From Eikenella halliae (GTDB lineage Bacteria > Pseudomonadota > Gammaproteobacteria > Burkholderiales > Neisseriaceae): a stretch of DNA of 64,000 nt. A program made the position numbers and the translations under genes. Location: NCBI RefSeq assembly GCF_001648475.1, contig NZ_LXSQ01000021.1, forward strand, positions 62,001 to 126,000, in the 5' to 3' direction. Of the stretch, positions 60,279 to 64,000 are shown one piece after another (within the stretch, counting starts at the first letter, position 1; each line of letters starts with the position of its first letter). The notes under the pieces were generated by a model. The model was not told the origin of the DNA, ran no database searches, and saw nothing but the letters and a program-made list of their open reading frames with translations.

Positions 60279-61232
60279 ATGTCCAATAAGCCCAAACACG
60301 AACACGAAGCCAACAAACTGCACAAACGCCTGCGCCACGCCGTGGGCCAAGCGATTAACGATTTCAATATGATTGAAGAGGGCGACAAAATAATGGTCTG
60401 CCTCTCCGGCGGCAAAGACAGCTACGCCCTCTTGGACATCCTGCGCCATTTGCAAGCCTCCGCGCCGATTAAATTCGAGCTGGTGGCGGTGAACCTCGAC
60501 CAAAAACAGCCCGGCTTTCCCGAACACGTTCTGCCGGAATACCTGACTTCCATCGGCGTGCCGTTCAAAATTGTGGAAGAAGACACCTATTCCACCGTGA
60601 AGCGCGTGCTTGATGAAGGCAAAACCACCTGCTCGCTGTGCAGCCGCCTGCGGCGCGGAATTTTGTACCGCACGGCAAAAGAGCTGGGCTGCACCAAAAT
60701 CGCGCTCGGCCACCACCGCGACGACATCCTCGCCACCTTGTTTTTAAACATGTTCTACGGCGGCAAACTCAAAGCCATGCCGCCCAAGCTGGTGAGCGAC
60801 AACGGCGAGCACATCGTGATCCGCCCGCTGGCCTATGTGAAAGAAAAAGACTTGATCAAATACGCCGAAATCAAGCAGTTCCCCATCATCCCCTGCAACT
60901 TGTGCGGCTCGCAGCCCAATTTGCAACGGCAGGTGGTGGGCGAAATGCTGAAAGACTGGGACAAACGTTTCCCCGGCCGCATTGAAAGCATGTTTTCCGC
61001 GCTGCAAAACGTGGTGCCCTCACATTTGGCCGATACCGAACTGTTTGATTTTGCCGGTTTGCAACGCGGTCAGACCCTGAAGCACGGCGGCGATTTGGCC
61101 TTCGACAGCGAAACCGTTTCCTTCAACGCCCCGCGCGACGACGAAGGCGAAGGGCTACCTGAAAAACCCGCACGCAAAGTGATTAACATTTTGGGCAGCA
61201 AGCCGAAAACCGGAGGCTGCGGTGCGGGATAA
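60279..61232 (+). CDS. ttcA: tRNA 2-thiocytidine synthetase TtcA
   Basis: Start at 60279 ([20 protein letters not shown]); the frame continues upstream across the promoter gap. The 317-residue protein has the PP-loop SGGKDS at 43-48, and two cysteine pairs, C118/C121 and C206/C209, that hold the iron-sulfur cluster, with [19 protein letters not shown] between. It thiolates C32 of some tRNAs. A DUS-like word is in frame near the end (GLPEKP, 61153). The next gene overlaps its end by 11 bases. Confidence 0.95.
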   Translation: MSNKPKHEHEANKLHKRLRHAVGQAINDFNMIEEGDKIMVCLSGGKDSYALLDILRHLQASAPIKFELVAVNLDQKQPGFPEHVLPEYLTSIGVPFKIVEEDTYSTVKRVLDEGKTTCSLCSRLRRGILYRTAKELGCTKIALGHHRDDILATLFLNMFYGGKLKAMPPKLVSDNGEHIVIRPLAYVKEKDLIKYAEIKQFPIIPCNLCGSQPNLQRQVVGEMLKDWDKRFPGRIESMFSALQNVVPSHLADTELFDFAGLQRGQTLKHGGDLAFDSETVSFNAPRDDEGEGLPEKPARKVINILGSKPKTGGCGAG

Positions 61233-61905
61233 ATTCATTTCACTCTTACAGTTTATCCCCCTGCTGATGCTGACGCAGGTGCTGCCAACATTGGCCTGGC
61301 TGCTCGGCGGCCTGGGTAGGAGCATGGCCGCCCAAATTGTGGCCGCACTGCTGTTTACGCTTGCCGCCGTGGCCATGTGCGGGCTATACCTGAAGCTCTA
61401 CCTGAAGCAGGCAGACGGCTATTTCCATGATTGGAAAAGCCGGTTTTCCGGCAAAAAACTGCTGTGGGCGGTAGGCTATATTGCGCTGATGCTGGCCATC
61501 AACCCGCTCTACGAAATGCTGATGGCCGCGCTGGGTGTAGAAAGCAGCGTGGACAACCTGCAAAACCAGCTCATCATTATGGAAATGCTGCAACGCGCCC
61601 CGCTGACGATGGCGGCCTATATCGTGCTGTTTGCGCCGGTTTTGGAAGAGCTGCTGCTGCGCGGCATTTTTTTCCAAAGCTTCGGCAGCATCGAAAACCG
61701 CGGCAAACGCTGGCTGCTGCTGGTGCTGTCTGCCTTTATTTTCGGCAGCCTGCACAGTCTGCCGGTGCACTACGATTTCCTGCTGTATTTCGCCATGGGC
61801 CTGGTGCTCGGCGCGGCCTATCTGCACACCAAAGATTTGAAATACCCGATTTTGATTCATATGGTAAACAACGCATTGGGCTTGGCCGGGATGTTGTTTG
61901 AGTGA
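61222..61905 (+). CDS. CPBP-family intramembrane metalloprotease
   Basis: Starts with a GTG at 61222 inside ttcA, so the two are translationally coupled. The 227-residue membrane protein has about six to seven helices and the CPBP/Abi motifs: EELLLRG (EExxxR, motif 1) near residue 141, FGSLH (motif 2) near 173, and HMVNNALG (HxxxN, motif 3) near the end. These are the zinc-ligand and catalytic sites of Rce1-like glutamic/metallo-proteases. Roles in bacteria include bacteriocin processing and immunity; the one here is unknown. Confidence 0.88.
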   Translation: MRDKFISLLQFIPLLMLTQVLPTLAWLLGGLGRSMAAQIVAALLFTLAAVAMCGLYLKLYLKQADGYFHDWKSRFSGKKLLWAVGYIALMLAINPLYEMLMAALGVESSVDNLQNQLIIMEMLQRAPLTMAAYIVLFAPVLEELLLRGIFFQSFGSIENRGKRWLLLVLSAFIFGSLHSLPVHYDFLLYFAMGLVLGAAYLHTKDLKYPILIHMVNNALGLAGMLFE

Positions 61906-61915
61906 GCATGGGGAA

Positions 61916-61954
61916 AGGCTATCTGAAAGCAGTATATTGATTTTCAGGTAGCCT
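61916..61954. terminator. DUS pair after the CPBP gene
   Basis: AGGCTATCTGAA (one mismatch) at 61916 and TTCAGGTAGCCT at 61943, ten bases past the stop. Confidence 0.55.
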
Positions 61955-61955
61955 G

Positions 61956-62051
61956 ATGGAGATGGCAGAGCCAACAGACGAATGGGTGGAGCGCAACGGC
62001 AAACAAGTATGCCGACGCTGTATGCACGAATTAAAAACAAAGGCTACCTGA
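61956..62051 (+). CDS. Possible 31-residue CxxC microprotein
   Basis: An open frame starting at ATG 61956 in the gap, ending ERNGKQVCRRCMHELKTKAT with a TGA formed by a DUS. The CRRC pair and charge pattern resemble a zinc-ribbon half. No ribosome-binding site is seen, so it may be a remnant or chance. Confidence 0.25.
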   Translation: MEMAEPTDEWVERNGKQVCRRCMHELKTKAT

Positions 62052-62067
62052 AAGTTTCAGGTAGCCT
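62041..62067. repeat. Tight inverted DUS pair
   Basis: AGGCTACCTGAA at 62041 and TTCAGGTAGCCT at 62056, three bases apart. Confidence 0.7.
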
Positions 62068-62071
62068 CTAT

Positions 62072-62175
62072 TATTGCGGATGAACAAAAAACGCTGCAGC
62101 GTTGATTCGCCTTGCCGCTACCGGCTGTACTGTTACGCCCCGCCGCCTTGCTCCATCTTTTGTTAAACCGCTATA
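62072..62175. repeat. Diverged Correia-like element, 104 bp
   Basis: TATTGCGGATGAACAAA at the left and TTTGTTAAACCGCTATA at the right are imperfect inverted ends. The core GCAGCGTTGATTCGCCTTGC is Correia-like, and the length equals that of the intact elements. Confidence 0.6.
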
Positions 62176-62195
62176 TATTTTCAGGTAGCCTCACG

Positions 62196-63209
62196 CTATA
62201 CCCAGCCGCCCAGGTTTTCCTGAGCGATATCGGCCAGGGCGGCGATGAAGACGGGGTTGTCGTTGAGGCAGGGGATGAAGCGGAAGGTTTGGCCGCCGGC
62301 TTCGTGGAATTGTTCGCGGCCTTGGATGGCGAGCTCTTCCAGGGTTTCCAGGCAGTCGCTCACGAAGCCGGGGCAGAACACATCGAGCTCGCGGATTTGC
62401 TGTTTGGCGGGCAGTTCGGTGAGCAGGTCGGATGTGGCCGGGCCTATCCAGCGGGCGCGGCCGAAGCGGCTTTGGAAGCTGATATACCATTCTTGGGCGG
62501 AGAGCTGCAGGGCTTCAGCCAGCAGTTGGGCGCTGGCTCGGCATTCGATTTCGTAGGGGTCGCCCTGCTGCACGGCGGCTTCAGGGATGCCGTGGAAGCT
62601 GAACAGGATGCGCTGGCCGCGGCCATGTTGCTGCCAGTAGGCGCGGATATGCGCGGCCATGGCTTGGATGTAGTCGGGATGGTTGTAGAAACGGCTGATG
62701 GTGCGCAGGCTGATTTGGTTGCGCTGTTTGAGCAGTTCGTTCAACACTTTATCAAGCGCGGCGCCGCTGCTGCTGGCGGCGTATTGCGGATAGAGGGGGA
62801 TGGCGAGCAGGCGGTCTACGCCTTGGGCTTTCATGGCGGCGATGGCGTCGGCCACGGCCGGCGCGCCGTAGGACATGGCGTGCCCCACCAGCACTTGCGG
62901 CAGCTCGGATTGCAGGGCGGCGGCCTGTTTGGCGGTAATCACGGCCAGCGGCGAGCCTTCGTGTTGCCAGATTTGGCGGTAGCCGTGTGCGCTTTTTTTA
63001 GCTCGGAAGGGCAGGATGATGCCGCGCAGCAAAGGCTGCCACAATAGGCGAGGCAGCTCGACCACGCGCGGGTCGGACAAAAATTCGCGCAGATAGGGGC
63101 GCACGGCTTCGGGCGTGGGTGCGGCCGGTGTGCCGAGGTTGATGAGCAGGATGCCGACTTTGGCTTGCTGATGCGCACCATGCGGCGGCTCGGGTTGGAA
63201 GTGGGGCAT
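62196..63209 (-). CDS. hemH: Ferrochelatase
   Basis: A 337-residue protein with GILLINLGTPAAPTPEAVRPYL at the start, LPQVLVGHAMSYG, PLYPQYAASSSGAAL, ILFSFHGIPEA (the active-site His) and LDVFCPGFVSDCLETLEEL (active-site Glu), the full HemH pattern. It inserts iron into protoporphyrin IX, supplying heme for the cytochromes matured by ResB/CcsB. A DUS lies five bases past the stop. Confidence 0.96.
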   Translation of the reverse strand: MPHFQPEPPHGAHQQAKVGILLINLGTPAAPTPEAVRPYLREFLSDPRVVELPRLLWQPLLRGIILPFRAKKSAHGYRQIWQHEGSPLAVITAKQAAALQSELPQVLVGHAMSYGAPAVADAIAAMKAQGVDRLLAIPLYPQYAASSSGAALDKVLNELLKQRNQISLRTISRFYNHPDYIQAMAAHIRAYWQQHGRGQRILFSFHGIPEAAVQQGDPYEIECRASAQLLAEALQLSAQEWYISFQSRFGRARWIGPATSDLLTELPAKQQIRELDVFCPGFVSDCLETLEELAIQGREQFHEAGGQTFRFIPCLNDNPVFIAALADIAQENLGGWV

Positions 63210-63235
63210 GGGGGTTCCTTGGGTGTGTTTTTAGT

Positions 63236-63305
63236 GGGCTACCTGAAAAGGCTGAATAGGGTTTTCAGGTAGCCTTTATATTTGTTTGATAGAAGGCTAC
63301 CTGAA
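63236..63305. terminator. Three DUS between ftsK and hemH
   Basis: GGGCTACCTGAA at 63236, TTCAGGTAGCCT at 63264 and AGGCTACCTGAA at 63294. The last is nine bases past the ftsK stop. Confidence 0.6.
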
Positions 63306-63314
63306 AACTATCGT

Positions 63315-64000
63315 CTACAAATCATCCTTCCTAGCCAATATCTTGCGCGCCCCGCTCACGTCGGCGGGGGAGACGATGCCTGCGTCTTCCAAGGCCTGCA
63401 TCAGGTTGGCGGCGCGGTTGTAGCCGATGCGCAATTGGCGTTGCAGCGAGGAGATGGAGGTTTTGCGGCTTTCCAAAATGAAGGCCACGGCCTGGTCGAA
63501 CAATTCGTCGCTGCCGGCATTGGGGTTGACAGCGTTTACGGTTTCCTGTGCGGCCTCGCCGGAGAGCAGGCCTTCGATGTAGTTGGCGCCCTGCTGGCGT
63601 TTGACGAAGGAGGCTACTTCGTGCACTTCGTGGTCGCTCACAAACGCGCCTTGCAGACGCACGGGCTCGGCGCTGCCGGGCTGGAGGAAGAGGAGGTCGC
63701 CGTATTTGAGCAGGTCTTCTGCGCCCATCTGGTCGAGGATGGTGCGGCTGTCGATGCGGCTTTGCACGGTGAAGGCCATACGGGTGGGGATGTTGGCTTT
63801 AATCAGGCCGGTTACCACGTCCACGCTGGGGCGCTGAGTGGCCACAATCAGATGCATACCGGCGGCGCGGGCTTTTTGCGCCAGGCGGGCGATTTGTGTT
63901 TCTACCGCCTTTTTCTCGGTCATCATCAAATCGGCCAGTTCATCAATCACGATCACGATATAAGGCAGCTTTTGCAGCGGCTCAGGCTCGTCGGGATTGG
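63315..64000 (-). CDS. ftsK: DNA translocase FtsK, C-terminal part (5' end outside)
   Basis: The frame runs off the right edge; about 228 residues are seen. They start with [20 protein letters not shown] (Walker B), then [50 protein letters not shown], and the C-terminal gamma winged helix ([36 protein letters not shown]) that reads KOPS/XerCD sites. FtsK pumps DNA at the septum and activates chromosome dimer resolution. Confidence 0.96.
   Translation of the reverse strand, partial: NPDEPEPLQKLPYIVIVIDELADLMMTEKKAVETQIARLAQKARAAGMHLIVATQRPSVDVVTGLIKANIPTRMAFTVQSRIDSRTILDQMGAEDLLKYGDLLFLQPGSAEPVRLQGAFVSDHEVHEVASFVKRQQGANYIEGLLSGEAAQETVNAVNPNAGSDELFDQAVAFILESRKTSISSLQRQLRIGYNRAANLMQALEDAGIVSPADVSGARKILARKDDL

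Overview
The window is a chromosomal segment of a Neisseriaceae bacterium, most likely Eikenella. The main evidence is the 12-base word AGGCTACCTGAA and its complement, which I count about 100 times by eye over 64 kb. It matches the Eikenella dialect of the neisserial DNA uptake sequence (DUS); Neisseria and Kingella use other words. Correia-type repeat elements (TATAGTG ends, 104 bp), an IS5-family element of neisserial type, tandem pilT-pilU, and a ResB/CcsB cytochrome c system all fit a DUS-dependent, naturally competent neisserial genome. No rRNA or tRNA gene was seen; the one structural RNA is RNase P RNA.

Layout. 0-4.4 kb: membrane protein end, rarD, pilU, pilT. 4.7-9.4 kb: MdtD-like exporter, greB, dsbD, and grpE behind a clear heat-shock promoter. 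9.7-14.8 kb: two duplicated lipoproteins, pgsA, uvrC, a DUF4124 protein. 15-19 kb: guaB, fabD, fabG, dut. 19-21.5 kb: a small accessory island of an XRE regulator, a HEPN-domain protein and a zinc ribbon, divergent from a GTPase. 21.5-29.4 kb: DUF58/MoxR pair, rbfA, a small protein, infB, nusA and rimP, the last behind a promoter and an attenuator-like hairpin. 29.6-38.6 kb: membrane protein, glycine-zipper lipoprotein, rnpB, a ribB with an extra N-terminal helix-turn-helix, VOC protein, FAD dehydrogenase, ABC ATPase, ksgA, BASS transporter. 38.7-42.8 kb: repeat-rich junk with a gene remnant, a frameshifted IS5 element between two variant Correia elements, tsaD, an AT-rich gap and a lipoprotein with 33-bp tandem repeats. 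42.8-47.7 kb: ccsB-resB and dapC. 48-50.6 kb: small membrane protein, plsC, gmhB, rmlC, DUF488. 50.8-52.8 kb: Cys-rich protein and an AT-rich pentapeptide-repeat membrane protein. 52.9-64 kb: tyrB, lipoprotein hydrolase, uppP, dsbA, SPOR protein, comM, ubiK, DUF4149, ttcA, CPBP protease, hemH and the 3' part of ftsK.

How the genes work together. Several genes bear on transformation and surface motility: PilT/PilU power pilus retraction, ComM helps integrate incoming DNA, and the dense DUS make the DNA attractive for uptake. DsbD, DsbA and ResB/CcsB together cover periplasmic thiol chemistry and cytochrome c assembly. PlsC, PgsA, FabD/FabG and UppP cover lipid and cell-wall carrier supply.

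The most unusual items are the HEPN/XRE/zinc-ribbon/GTPase island, DUS words used as stop codons and as ribosome-binding sites, a DUS-linked ~90-bp repeat family found in four gaps, the HTH-RibB fusion, and the rimP-leader attenuator.
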